The notes under the pieces were generated by a model. That model ran no database searches. It had not been told where the DNA came from and worked only from the letters and a program-made list of their open reading frames with translations. Both the position numbers and the translations under genes were made by a program. 35,924 nt of DNA from Akkermansia muciniphila (GTDB lineage: Bacteria > Verrucomicrobiota > Verrucomicrobiia > Limisphaerales > F1-80-MAGS106): positions 1-35,924 of the forward strand of contig CAMBEJ010000043.1 of the NCBI GenBank assembly GCA_945865375.1, given 5' to 3'. Each line of letters begins with the position of its first letter. Within the stretch, counting starts at the first letter, position 1. Of this stretch, positions 22,543 to 31,447 are shown piece after piece.

Positions 22543-25500
22543 GTGCAACCAGAGCTCAATCAGATCGATAACCGAAAGGGAAACATCGAGGATAAATGTG
22601 ACAAATTTAAATCAGGACTTGACCTCCACGTAAAAAAGCAATTGCCTATCAATAATATTTATCAATTCCTCAAGGGACATGGGCGGGCTTTGTTTATTAG
22701 CTGGTTGCTGACGGGCTACGATCCCCTGCTCACGGCCCAATCGGGGGATGCCTCGACCGAGTTTTTTGAATCACGAATCCGCCCCTTCCTCATCACCGAT
22801 TGTCAGGAATGCCACGGTCCTAAGCACCAGCGGGGCGGGCTGAGGGTCGATTCTCGCGAGGCGCTGCTCCGTGGTGGCGACTCCGGCCCGGCCGTGGTTC
22901 CAAAAAAGGCCCAGGAAAGCCGCCTGCTCCGGGCCATCCAGCACTTGGAGCCCGACCTATCGATGCCCAAGGAACGCCCGCGCCTGCCGGAGACGGTGAT
23001 CCGCGATGTCGCCCGTTGGATCGAGGCCGGTGCGGTTTTCCCGGCGGCTTCCGGCTCTCCAGCGAACTCCACCAACAACTCTTCGGCTTGGCCTCGTGTT
23101 TTTGCAACTCGCCGGCAGTGGTGGAGTTTTCAAACACCGGTCAACCCCGCCCTCCCCCCGGTCAACCACCCCAACTGGTCAGTCCACCCTGTGGATCGAT
23201 TCATCCTGGCTCGCCTCGAGGCCGAGGGATTGCAACCGGCTCCTCCGGCCGAACCCCAAGTCTGGTTGCGGCGGGTGCATTGGACCCTCACCGGACTCCC
23301 CCCGGAACCGGCGGAGGTCGTAGCCTTTCTAGCGGATCCCTCTCTCGAGGCCCGAACCCGAGTGGTGGATGCCTTGCTGGCCTCCCCGTGGTTCGGCGAG
23401 CGATGGGCCCGCCACTGGATGGACCTCGTGCGCTTTGCTGACTCCTACGGGCACGAGCAGGACTACACCATCCCGCATGCCTGGCGCTACCGCGACTACC
23501 TCATCCGCGCCTTCAACGCCGACGTCCCCTATGACCTGTTCGTCCAAGAACATCTCGCGGGCGACCTTTTACCGAGCCCACGCCGGAATGCCGAGATGGG
23601 TTTCAACGAATCAATACTGGCCACGGGATTCTGGTACCTGCACCAGGCGACTCACGCTCCGGTCGATCCGCTGCAAGATGAGGCAGATCGCATCGACAAT
23701 CAGGTCGATGTCTTTTCCAAAACCTTCTTGGGCCTCACCGTGGCCTGTGCGCGCTGCCATGACCACAAGTTCGATGCCATCTCCACTCAGGATTACTACA
23801 GCATCAGTGCATTCCTCCGCGCCTCAAGACAGGACATCGCTTGCCTCGATCCGGATGGAACGTTGGAACCCCGCCTCAATTCGAGAATCCAGGATCACCA
23901 ATCCATCTCCGAGAAACTTCGCCCGATTCTGCGAAAGGCGTTGAAAGACGCCACCCCTCGCGTGGCCCCCTACCTGATTCAGGCGCAGGAACTCCTCCGA
24001 TCCACCATTGCATCGAACGCCTGGCCCGGAGAGGTGCAAAGCGCCGCACGACGCCACGGACTGGACGCCAGCATCCTGGATCGCTGGGTCGCAGAAGTTC
24101 GGACCGCAACCTCGGCGGCCTCGAACCATCCACTGCGGCCTTGGCTGGCTGTGGCGGCCAAACCGGCGTCTACGGCCGCACGATCGAACGGATCCGAGTC
24201 TATCCCGGCCACCACCAACCCTCCCCCGTGGACCCTCCGACCCGATCCCTCCACCTGGAAGGCCAGTGGACAAGCGTTCAGGACAACGGAATCCCCCGTC
24301 GACACTTGGCGGGTCGGTTCGTTGGGAATGGAATTCTTGCCGGGAAACATCGCTCACAGCGGTCGATGGGCCCCGAATCTTCAAGGAACTCTCCGCTCTC
24401 CGACCTTCACCCTGACCCATAATCATCTCCACTTGCGGGTGGCCGGACGCAGCGGAAAGATCCGACTCATCATCGCCCGCTATGGGCTCCGCGAGTTCAA
24501 CCCCCTGCTCTTCGAATCCACCCAGATCGAGGTGGATGCCGGCGCGGACTTCGTGTGGCGGTCCATGTCTTCGGGGCTTCATCGCCATCGAGGACGTCTG
24601 GCCTACTTGGAGTTGCTGGATGATGGGGACGGATTCATCGCGCTGGATCAGTTGGTTGCCTCCGACGATCCGAAACCTCCACAGCCTCCCGAGACGGTCT
24701 GGAATCCCGAAGTCAACCTCCCCTCGCCCGCCCAAGCCGAAGCTCTCGAAAAAACGATCCATGCAGGCATCGATTCGTGGGCTCAAGGAACACCGAATCT
24801 CCTCAACCTTCACCTCGCATCGACCCTCTGGCACCGCGGCTTGTTGGATTGGGGAAGCTCCGGAAACGCGCTTGCCGCCCTCGTTGCTCCCGTCCGGGCC
24901 GCAGCCCAACAACTGCCCAACCCGATCCGTTCTCTGGCCATGACTGATGGTTCCGCGGAGTCCACCCGCGTCTTTCTTCGGGGCGAGCCACGCACTCTGG
25001 GGCAACCTGTGCAACGTCGGTTTTTGGAAGCCATTTCCGGTCCCGAACCGATGGCGATCACGCAGGGCAGCGGGCGCTTGGAATGGGCAAAGGCTATCAC
25101 CTCACCCTCTAACCCCTTCCTGCATCGGGTGATCGTGAACCGTGTTTGGGCGCATTTATTCGGGCGCGGTCTGGTCGAGACGGTGGACAACTTCGGAGCG
25201 CTCGGTTCCCGCCCGTCGCATCCGGAACTACTCGACCGTCTGGCCCTCGATTTCCGCAGCGAGGGCGGTTCGCTCAAGCGGTTGATTCGCACGCTGTGCC
25301 TGACCAAGACCTTCGCTCAATCCAGCGAACCGCGGGATCCCGTGGCGGAAAGCCGGGATCCTTCCAACCGGTGGCTCCATCGCCAGAACCTGCGTCGTCT
25401 GGAAGCGGAGGCTCTGCGCGACGCGCTCCTAGCCACCGCGGGCAACTTGAATCACCTTCAATTCGGCCCACCAGTCCTCACTCACATCACCCCCTTTATG

Positions 25501-25959
25501 GGAGACCGCATGTGGGTCCGCAATGCCAATGGCCCCCTGGACGGAGAGCGACGGCGCTCCGTCTATCAGGAGACTCGGCGCAACTTCCTCTCACCCCTGA
25601 TGGTGACCTTCGACTTGCCCATCCCCGACACTACCGTGGGTCGGCGAAACCAGTCCAATGTACCCGCCCAAGCGTTAACCTTGATGAATGACCCCTTCGT
25701 CCGACACCAGTCCTCGGCCTGGGCCAGACGTCTGCTGTTGGAGGGTGGAACCTCGACTACGGACCGCCTCTTCAGCCTGTACTTGCAGGCCTTCGGACGA
25801 ACTCCCACACCGGCAGAAATCCAGACGCTGCAGGACCTCCTGGCCATGGGAACCCGGGATCTGGATTCGTCGCCCGCAGGGCCAGATGGGGAGATCCGCC
25901 TCTGGACAGAAATCTGCCACGCCCTTTTCATGACCCAAGAATTCACCCATGTCCCCTGA
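22543..25959 (+). CDS. DUF1549/DUF1553 protein with PSCyt1 haem domain (planctomycete/verrucomicrobial type)
   Basis: Up to 1138 residues. The first codon here is GTG 22543, but the first 45 residues are polar and unlike the family, so the start may be the TTG near 22642, just before INNIYQFLKGHGRALFISWL, the likely export signal. Domains in order: PSCyt1 with CQECH (RPFLITDCQECHGPKHQRG, about residue 88); DUF1549 (HPVDRFILARLEAEGLQP, WFGERWARHWMDLVRFADS, CARCHDHKFDAI); a central beta-rich insert that looks like a carbohydrate-binding or jelly-roll module (NHLHLRVAGRSGKIRLIIAR); and DUF1553 (HRVIVNRVWAHLFGRGLVE, NFGALGSRPSHPELLDRL, GRRNQSNVPAQALTLMNDPF). Such proteins are exported, haem-bearing and nearly always paired with DUF1501. 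Their reaction is unproven; a link to sulfated polysaccharide use has been proposed. It overlaps the next gene by 11 bases. Confidence 0.88.
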   Translation: MQPELNQIDNRKGNIEDKCDKFKSGLDLHVKKQLPINNIYQFLKGHGRALFISWLLTGYDPLLTAQSGDASTEFFESRIRPFLITDCQECHGPKHQRGGLRVDSREALLRGGDSGPAVVPKKAQESRLLRAIQHLEPDLSMPKERPRLPETVIRDVARWIEAGAVFPAASGSPANSTNNSSAWPRVFATRRQWWSFQTPVNPALPPVNHPNWSVHPVDRFILARLEAEGLQPAPPAEPQVWLRRVHWTLTGLPPEPAEVVAFLADPSLEARTRVVDALLASPWFGERWARHWMDLVRFADSYGHEQDYTIPHAWRYRDYLIRAFNADVPYDLFVQEHLAGDLLPSPRRNAEMGFNESILATGFWYLHQATHAPVDPLQDEADRIDNQVDVFSKTFLGLTVACARCHDHKFDAISTQDYYSISAFLRASRQDIACLDPDGTLEPRLNSRIQDHQSISEKLRPILRKALKDATPRVAPYLIQAQELLRSTIASNAWPGEVQSAARRHGLDASILDRWVAEVRTATSAASNHPLRPWLAVAAKPASTAARSNGSESIPATTNPPPWTLRPDPSTWKASGQAFRTTESPVDTWRVGSLGMEFLPGNIAHSGRWAPNLQGTLRSPTFTLTHNHLHLRVAGRSGKIRLIIARYGLREFNPLLFESTQIEVDAGADFVWRSMSSGLHRHRGRLAYLELLDDGDGFIALDQLVASDDPKPPQPPETVWNPEVNLPSPAQAEALEKTIHAGIDSWAQGTPNLLNLHLASTLWHRGLLDWGSSGNALAALVAPVRAAAQQLPNPIRSLAMTDGSAESTRVFLRGEPRTLGQPVQRRFLEAISGPEPMAITQGSGRLEWAKAITSPSNPFLHRVIVNRVWAHLFGRGLVETVDNFGALGSRPSHPELLDRLALDFRSEGGSLKRLIRTLCLTKTFAQSSEPRDPVAESRDPSNRWLHRQNLRRLEAEALRDALLATAGNLNHLQFGPPVLTHITPFMGDRMWVRNANGPLDGERRRSVYQETRRNFLSPLMVTFDLPIPDTTVGRRNQSNVPAQALTLMNDPFVRHQSSAWARRLLLEGGTSTTDRLFSLYLQAFGRTPTPAEIQTLQDLLAMGTRDLDSSPAGPDGEIRLWTEICHALFMTQEFTHVP
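22615..22662 (+). repeat. Left direct repeat flanking the DUF1553-DUF1501 pair
   Basis: GGACTTGACCTCCACGTAAA followed by AAAGCAATTGCCTATCAATAA. It aligns with 27519-27566 with few differences in its central 35 bases. The two copies are in the same orientation and about 4.9 kb apart. Confidence 0.6.
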
Positions 25960-27397
25960 CTTCCGTTACCATCGACCGCCTGCCTTCCACGGCCTGAGCC
26001 GCCGCCAACTGCTCATGGACAGCGCCTTGGGCTTTGGCGCACTGGCCTTGGCCACGCTCCTGGATGGAACCGGCCACGCGGCTCCTTCGACCCCCCCGGG
26101 GACCTCGGGCCAACGCGGCAAGCCTCACCACCGGCCCCGTGCAAGGAATGTCATCTTCCTCTACATGGACGGAGGGGTCTCACAGGTAGACACCTTTGAT
26201 CCGAAGCCGCGCCTCACCCGAGAAGCCGGAAAGCCCTTCGGACTGCGCATGGAACCAACCCAGTTCGAGGAAAACGGAGCCACACTGGGCAGCCCCTGGA
26301 CGTTCCGTCCCCGTGGCCAAAGCGGATTACCGGTTAGCGAACTTTTTCCCCAAGTGGGTTCCCGCGCCGACGACTTGTGCGTAATTCGCTCCATGGTGTC
26401 GCGTTTCTCGGAGCACAATGCCGCCAACTACTTCCTGCATTCCGGTAGCGGGATGGCGGGCCGTCCGAGCATGGGCGCCTGGGCCACTTACGGCCTCGGA
26501 TCGGAGAACCGAGATCTTCCGGGTTATGTGGTGTTGGATGGAGGACTCATTCCCTCCGGCGGCGTCGACTGCTTTGGACCCGGTTTCCTTCCTGCCAGCC
26601 ATCAGGCGTCGCTCTTGCGCAACGACCTGCCCGCGTTGGCCAACATCCAACCTTTGGAGACGGCGCCCGGCCTTCAACGCGACAAACTGACCTCGGTGCG
26701 CGCGCTGGATGCCGCAGTCCTGGCCCGACTCGGCTCCCACGATGCCCTCGAAGCGGCCATCGCCAACGCCGAACTGGCTTATCGGATGCAACTGTCAGTC
26801 CCCGAGGCGACTTCGATCAACGGTGAATCGGAAGCCACCCGACGCCTCTATGGCTTAGACGCCACCTCAGAACACACCCGCGCTTATGGCCGGCAATGCT
26901 TGGTGGCCCGCCGTTTGATCGAGCGCGGCGTCCGATTCGTCGAATTGACATGCACACGGGCCCATGGCAATTCCCGATGGGATGCCCATGGGGATTTGCG
27001 CAACAACCACTCGGTCAACGCCCGTGCGATCGACCAACCGATCGCTGGTTTGCTGACCGACCTCAAGGCGCGCGGCCTGCTGGATGAAACCGTGGTCCTC
27101 TGGTCCGGCGAATTCGGGCGCACCCCCTTCGCTCAGGGTCGGGATGGTCGGGACCACAATCCCCACGGATTCAGTCTTTGGATGGCTGGTGGTGGTGTTC
27201 GGGGTGGCATGGCCTATGGATCGACCGACGAATACGGCTACAAGGCCGCCGAGAACCCCGTCGAAATCCACGACCTGCATGCCACGCTGCTGCACCTGCT
27301 GGGAATTGATCACGAGCGGTTGACCTACCGCTTTGGTGGCCGCGACTACCGCCTCACCGATGTCCATGGCCGCGTGATTCAGGCCGTGCTGGACTGA
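25949..27397 (+). CDS. DUF1501 family protein with Tat signal
   Basis: 482 residues from ATG 25949, overlapping the DUF1553 gene by 11 bases (translational coupling). A Tat signal is visible: SRRQLLMDSALGFGALAL with R18-R19. The family core follows: RNVIFLYMDGGVSQVDTFDP, SVMVSRFSEH-like IRSMVSRFSEHNAANYF, GRPSMGAWATYGLGSEN, ARRLIERGVRFVEL and LVLWSGEFGRTPFAQG-like VVLWSGEFGRTPFAQGRDGR, ending DLHATLLHLLGIDHERLTYR. DUF1501 proteins share the alkaline phosphatase/sulfatase fold, which explains the conserved acidic and histidine residues. The reaction has not been established. With its haem-bearing neighbour it probably forms a periplasmic complex, an inference from constant co-occurrence. The length is normal. 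Confidence 0.92.
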   Translation: MSPDFRYHRPPAFHGLSRRQLLMDSALGFGALALATLLDGTGHAAPSTPPGTSGQRGKPHHRPRARNVIFLYMDGGVSQVDTFDPKPRLTREAGKPFGLRMEPTQFEENGATLGSPWTFRPRGQSGLPVSELFPQVGSRADDLCVIRSMVSRFSEHNAANYFLHSGSGMAGRPSMGAWATYGLGSENRDLPGYVVLDGGLIPSGGVDCFGPGFLPASHQASLLRNDLPALANIQPLETAPGLQRDKLTSVRALDAAVLARLGSHDALEAAIANAELAYRMQLSVPEATSINGESEATRRLYGLDATSEHTRAYGRQCLVARRLIERGVRFVELTCTRAHGNSRWDAHGDLRNNHSVNARAIDQPIAGLLTDLKARGLLDETVVLWSGEFGRTPFAQGRDGRDHNPHGFSLWMAGGGVRGGMAYGSTDEYGYKAAENPVEIHDLHATLLHLLGIDHERLTYRFGGRDYRLTDVHGRVIQAVLD

Positions 27398-27418
27398 TGA
27401 TGATCCAGCACGTGCTGG
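27386..27418. terminator. Stem-loop cluster at the DUF1501 stop
   Basis: GTGCTGGA (27386-27393) pairs with TCCAGCAC (27404-27411) across the stop codon, and an overlapping perfect palindrome CCAGCACGTGCTGG spans 27405-27418. No T-run follows, so it is only a weak terminator candidate. Confidence 0.3.
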
Positions 27419-27788
27419 CTCGCCTGCACGACCAACATCCCATCGGGCGAAGTCGAAACGACTGTCCGACAACGCAGCGCTTCTACCCGGTAATGACGAC
27501 TTGGGTCAGCAGCCGCGCGGACTTCCCTTCCACGTCAAAAAGCAATTTTCTATTAATCATTTTACACTTGGCTGGACAGGTCGCAAGCCCTGACTTTACA
27601 GAGGGCTGTACCCAACCTCTAACCTGTTAAGCCCAAGCATCTTAAAGATAAGTCACACCGGCCGGGTAGCTCCGGGAGCATCCGCAGTTCGCCGGACCTG
27701 CTTTTCGGCCCCCAGACCCGGGAAGTGCCGCTCGTAGCGGCGCCAACCGGGGGTTTCCCGGACTTCAACAGGACCTCGTGGCGCGTGC
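27398..27788. other. Gene-free interval after DUF1501
   Basis: It holds the right direct repeat (27519-27566) and, from about 27655, GC-rich sequence that looks like broken coding DNA leading into the kinase-sensor remnant, but I could not join it into a recognisable frame. Confidence 0.4.
27519..27566 (+). repeat. Right direct repeat flanking the DUF1553-DUF1501 pair
   Basis: GGACTTCCCTTCCACGTCAA followed by AAAGCAATTTTCTATTAATCA. Compare 22615-22662. Confidence 0.6.
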
Positions 27789-28859
27789 ATGAGGAAGGCC
27801 TCGACAGGAGAACGTCGCAGTCGATCAAATCCCGAATCGGGTCCCAGTACGCTCAAGACCTTAGACCTTACTGAGGGCACCGGTCGCCTGGTCTTTGACA
27901 CCCAGGCGACCTCCAGCAATCTCCGGGAAGTGCAGATTGAGAATGCGGCGCCCAAGCCGGCCAGCCGATGGCTCACGCGGGGCAACAGCGGCGACTCGCA
28001 GCCCGCCTATTCGCCAGACGGTGCGCGGGTGATCTTCCGTTCCAACCGCAGCGGCAATTGGAACCTCTGGGAGATGGCGACTGCGTCGGGCGCCTTGAGA
28101 CGCATCACGGATGATCCGGGAACCGACTGGGACCCAGGCTTCACCCCCGACGGGAAGAAGATCCTCTGGACCGCAAATCGGAGCGGCAACTTCGAGATCT
28201 GGATCGCCGACACCGACGGTTCGAATGCGCGGCAGGTGACCCATGACGGGAGCGACGCGCAGAGCGGAACGGCAACACCCGATGGCTGGGTCGCCTACGT
28301 TTCTGCAAACCCCGCCAAACAGGGGCTTTGGAAGGTCCGAGTGGACGGGTCCCAGGCCACCCGTCTCGTTGAAGGCCTGATCGGTCCTCCGGAAGTCTCG
28401 CCTGATGGAAAATATGCCGCCTACTTCACCTTCGATGACGGTTTGAAAGTCGTTCGAATGGAGGACGGCGCGAAGGTTCCCTTCAAATTCCGGTCACTCT
28501 CCATCACCCAACCTCGCTGGATGCCTGGCGGACGAGCCATCGCCTTGCTCCGCTGGAACGAGAAGACAGCGGCGAATGAGGTTTACGTGCAGGACTTCGA
28601 CCCGGGGAAGGACACCAGCAAGACACGCCGAAAACTGACCAGGACCTTCGACGACATGAATTTCACCACCTTCGGCATTTCTCCGGACGGCTCGCGGATA
28701 GTGGTCGCTCACCAGCTTGGCGGATCCAACCTGATGACGGCGGAGCGGGTTCCCGGCGTCCTGCCCCCGATGCGGAAAAAGTCAGCAGCGACGTCAACAT
28801 CGCTCTCGTTGAGGGGCTCAGGTGACCCTGAGCAACCGCACGCGGCTGGGTCCGTATGA
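27789..28859 (+). pseudogene. PD40 (TolB-like) sensor domain, 5'-truncated remnant of a protein kinase gene
   Basis: Up to 356 codons from ATG 27789, with recognisable protein from about residue 25 (LTEGTGRLVFDTQATSSNLR). Propeller blades follow: YSPDGARVIFRSNRSGNWNL, FTPDGKKILWTANRSGNFEI, VSPDGKYAAYFTFDDG and FGISPDGSRIVVAHQ. This is the pattern of the C-terminal PD40 sensor of large serine/threonine kinases or winged-helix regulators in Acidobacteriota and Verrucomicrobiota, where the kinase domain precedes it. No kinase domain or signal peptide lies upstream. The last 37 bases overlap the GTG start of a kinase N-terminus in another frame, suggesting that tandem kinase genes once stood here. 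A free-standing cytoplasmic propeller gene is the alternative. Confidence 0.6.
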
Positions 28860-28926
28860 AATCCTCGCCCCTCTTGGCGTGGGAGGGATGGGCGAGGTCT
28901 TCCGGGCGCACGAGCGCGTATCATGA
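28822..28926 (+). pseudogene. Serine/threonine protein kinase N-terminal fragment (34 codons)
   Basis: From GTG 28822 the frame reads VTLSNRTRLGPYEILAPLGV and then GGMGEVFRAHERVS before TGA. LGPYEIxxxLGxGGMGEVFRA is the glycine-rich ATP loop that opens bacterial Hanks-type kinases. The VAIK lysine and all later motifs are absent because the sequence changes abruptly into the nucleotidyltransferase gene. It overlaps the end of the PD40 remnant and shares ATGA with the next gene. Confidence 0.85.
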
Positions 28927-29267
28927 ATGACGTCATGAGCCTGGGGATCTCAATCGATCACGACGCCGTCTCGGCATTCTGCCGCCGCCACTACAGAGCG
29001 CGGCTAGCCCTGTTTGGATCTGTCCTTCGCGACGACTTCGGCCCCCAAAGCGATGTTGACGTTTTGGTGGAGTTTCAAGCCGGCCACGTCCCGGGCCTCG
29101 CCTTCGTGAGCATGGAGCGCGACTTGTCCGGGCTCCTGGAGGGCCGGCGCGTAGACATGGTGACGCCGAAGTTTCTCAATCCGCGGATCCTCCGGATCGC
29201 AGACTATTTTCGCTGCAGATGCTCATCAAACCACGCTTGCATTCGCCTCATGAGATCCAGTCGGTGA
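28923..29267 (+). CDS. MNT-type minimal nucleotidyltransferase (antitoxin family), altered C-terminus
   Basis: 114 codons from ATG 28923 (ATG 28938 is possible). It has the polymerase-beta superfamily motif LFGSVLRDDFGPQSDVDVLV with the GS and DxD catalytic signature, then LLEGRRVDMVTPKFLNPRI. MNT proteins neutralise HEPN toxins, in characterised pairs by AMPylation. Family members continue with a short LxxARVLY end, whereas here the last 20 residues (RCRCSSNHACIRLMRSSR) are antisense to the S9 peptidase 3' end, so the original end seems replaced. No HEPN gene is present on either side. It may be an orphan or non-functional antitoxin. Confidence 0.75.
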   Translation: MNDVMSLGISIDHDAVSAFCRRHYRARLALFGSVLRDDFGPQSDVDVLVEFQAGHVPGLAFVSMERDLSGLLEGRRVDMVTPKFLNPRILRIADYFRCRCSSNHACIRLMRSSR

Positions 29268-31207
29268 GCGCGTTCCTCGACCGAGTGCCCTTCGCGCGGA
29301 TAGACCACCAGAACGGCCTCCACACCCTTGGATTTCAGTTCGCGATAAAACGCGTACGAGCCGTGCAGGGAGACGAGACTCTCCCGTTGCCCATGCAGGA
29401 TCAGCAAGGGCGTGTCGCAGTTCCCGACGAAATGAAGCGGCGAATGGGCTTGATACTTGCCATGGGTGCGGTTAGGAGTTCCGCCCATGGCGTTCTCAAA
29501 GAACTCGCCCCAACCAAGCAGCGAGCCTTTTCCCCAAAAAAGCGAGAGATCCATTACAGGTTCGTACGTCACTGCAGCCTTGAACCGTTTGGTATGAGTG
29601 ATCGCCCAGGCGGTCATGAAACCGCCATTGCTCCAGCCGCCGATACCGAGCCGGTCAGGATCCGCGACCTTTCGCGCAACCAGATCGTCAACACCGTCCA
29701 GAATGTCATCGAGCGCAGCGCCACCCCAGTCCATAATGGCGTCGTTAAGCCTCCAATTCTGCCCTGTCACACCGCGCGCGTTCGGCAGAAACACAACGTA
29801 TCCGCGCGAACTCAGCAACTGCGCCCATTGCCACCACGACCCCTGCCAGCCGGCCCACCACCCCTGATCGCCCACATGGGCCTCCACCACCATTGGATAG
29901 GCCCTTCCCTCCCGATAGTCTGGCGGCGTGACCAGCACGCCCGTAAGTTTGACGCCATCCTTCCGATTGGCCCAGAAGACTTCCGTGACGGTTCCAAGTT
30001 GGATCAAGTCGATTTGAGGATTGCTGTGAGTCAGGCGGCGCGCGGCGTCTCCGGGGGAAATCGTCCACACATCGGCCGGCGAGTCCGGGGTCTCGCTCAC
30101 GTAAGCGATACGGCGGGCGTCGGCGGTGACGGAGAAATCCGGCCGCGGCACCAGGTACTCGGCGGTCGTGGCGATCTCGCCCTTCACCGTGTCCACGCGA
30201 AGCAACTTTGCACGAGTGCCTGTCAATGCCGCGGCCAGGACATGCGTTGAGTCGGGCGTCCAGAAGCACTGCTGTATTGTGCCGGGAAAGTCCTTTGCCA
30301 ACGGACGAGCAATTCCACCCTCCGCGGGAACTACCGACAGCCAACCGCGCATCTTCCGCGGCGAACTCTCCATGAATAAGATGGACTTCCCGTCAGGCGA
30401 CCAACGGACGAGCCCATCAGGGTAGATTTCGGAATTGTTGTTGAGTTCCCTGAGCAGGGCGCCGTCCGCGCGATGGAAGATACCGATGCGCCCTTCCAGC
30501 ACCCGATCGCGGGTGATGAATGAAGCCACCAGGTTCGCACCATCGGGCGACCAGTCGAAATCGCCAACGTCCATATCCTGGCGGGTGGCGGGCGTAGGGA
30601 TCCCTCCCCCGGCGCCGATGACCCAGAGGCGACTAAACTTGTGGTCCGAGTCGATCTCGATGGCGTCATCCCGCTGATCCTTATTGCGCTGCGCCTCGTC
30701 CGTCAGCCCGTCCTTAGCCACGAATGCGATCAGTCGGCCATCGCGGGACCATTTGTAGGCGTTCACGCCGGCCTTGGAATTCGTGACCTTTCGGGCATCC
30801 CCACCGTCTAGGCGCATCAGCCAAACTTGGGGCTGGCCGCCATCGCGGCTGGAAAGAAAGGCCAGAAGCCGCCCGTCAGGGGACCAGCGGGGTGAATTGT
30901 CGCTTTCGGGCGAGGCGGCAAACGGATGGGCCGCTTCACTACCGTCGGCCGGAACCATCCAGATGTCCTCGTGACGTGCCTTCTCAGGCTTCTTGGGATC
31001 GGCCGGCTCCATGATAACGAAAGCCAAAAGCTTACCGTCGGGTGATATCTGCGCATCGCTGACCTCGCGGATGCCTACCAGGTCTTCCGGGGTCAGCGTG
31101 CGCTTCTGCTGAGCGGAAACCGGAAGCGTCGCGAAGATGGAAAGCAGCAGTGTGCAGCAGCAGAATCGGGGTCTCGTCATAATGGATAGGAACAATCGAT
31201 AGGTCAT
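29204..31207 (-). CDS. S9 family peptidase (prolyl oligopeptidase type), exported
   Basis: 667 residues from ATG 31207, chosen for the AAAAGGCGG ribosome-binding-like sequence upstream and a signal peptide (FCCCTLLLSIFATLPVSAQQ); ATG 31180 is the alternative. An N-terminal TolB/PD40 propeller (ISPDGKLLAFVIMEPADPKK, SPRWSPDGRLLAFLSSRDGG) is followed by an alpha/beta-hydrolase domain with nucleophile S526 in GIGGWSNGGF and histidine H641 in REGHSVEE. The acid position, normally Asp in HGxxDxxVP, is Glu here (HGQRESLVSL, E609). S9 enzymes cleave short peptides after Pro, Ala or other residues. A periplasmic peptide-degrading role is inferred. It converges with the MNT gene by 64 bases and shares ATGA with a small upstream frame. 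Confidence 0.9.
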   Translation of the reverse strand: MTYRLFLSIMTRPRFCCCTLLLSIFATLPVSAQQKRTLTPEDLVGIREVSDAQISPDGKLLAFVIMEPADPKKPEKARHEDIWMVPADGSEAAHPFAASPESDNSPRWSPDGRLLAFLSSRDGGQPQVWLMRLDGGDARKVTNSKAGVNAYKWSRDGRLIAFVAKDGLTDEAQRNKDQRDDAIEIDSDHKFSRLWVIGAGGGIPTPATRQDMDVGDFDWSPDGANLVASFITRDRVLEGRIGIFHRADGALLRELNNNSEIYPDGLVRWSPDGKSILFMESSPRKMRGWLSVVPAEGGIARPLAKDFPGTIQQCFWTPDSTHVLAAALTGTRAKLLRVDTVKGEIATTAEYLVPRPDFSVTADARRIAYVSETPDSPADVWTISPGDAARRLTHSNPQIDLIQLGTVTEVFWANRKDGVKLTGVLVTPPDYREGRAYPMVVEAHVGDQGWWAGWQGSWWQWAQLLSSRGYVVFLPNARGVTGQNWRLNDAIMDWGGAALDDILDGVDDLVARKVADPDRLGIGGWSNGGFMTAWAITHTKRFKAAVTYEPVMDLSLFWGKGSLLGWGEFFENAMGGTPNRTHGKYQAHSPLHFVGNCDTPLLILHGQRESLVSLHGSYAFYRELKSKGVEAVLVVYPREGHSVEERAHRLDLMRRMQAWFDEHLQRK

Positions 31208-31431
31208 TTGCGCCGCCTTTTCTCCGTCAGCCCGAAGTCCGCCGGTCCGCTCAAGGTTCGATTCGAGGGCATCGCGTAAACCAGTTGCCCACAATCCGCT
31301 TCAGGGACGAATAGTAGTCCTGTCCTGAAGGTCTCGATGAAACCGCGATACGACGAGATGGCCGCGCCTATCGTGGCACAGTGCAACTGATAGGAATTTG
31401 CTTTTTTGACTCGGAGGGTAATTGGGTTCAT
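31204..31431 (-). CDS. Unrecognised 75-codon frame upstream of the S9 peptidase gene
   Basis: ATG 31431 to TGA 31204, overlapping the peptidase start by the bases ATGA. The sequence (MNPITLRVKKANSYQLHCAT, ending LTEKRRRK) matches nothing I know and has no convincing ribosome-binding site. The coupling geometry is the only support; it may simply be leader sequence. Confidence 0.22.
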   Translation of the reverse strand: MNPITLRVKKANSYQLHCATIGAAISSYRGFIETFRTGLLFVPEADCGQLVYAMPSNRTLSGPADFGLTEKRRRK

Positions 31432-31447
31432 TGGAGTTCTCTAGGGT

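Noticed and set aside
27386-27418. Strong intrinsic terminator after DUF1501
   Set aside because: The hairpins lack a T-run; listed only as a weak candidate.
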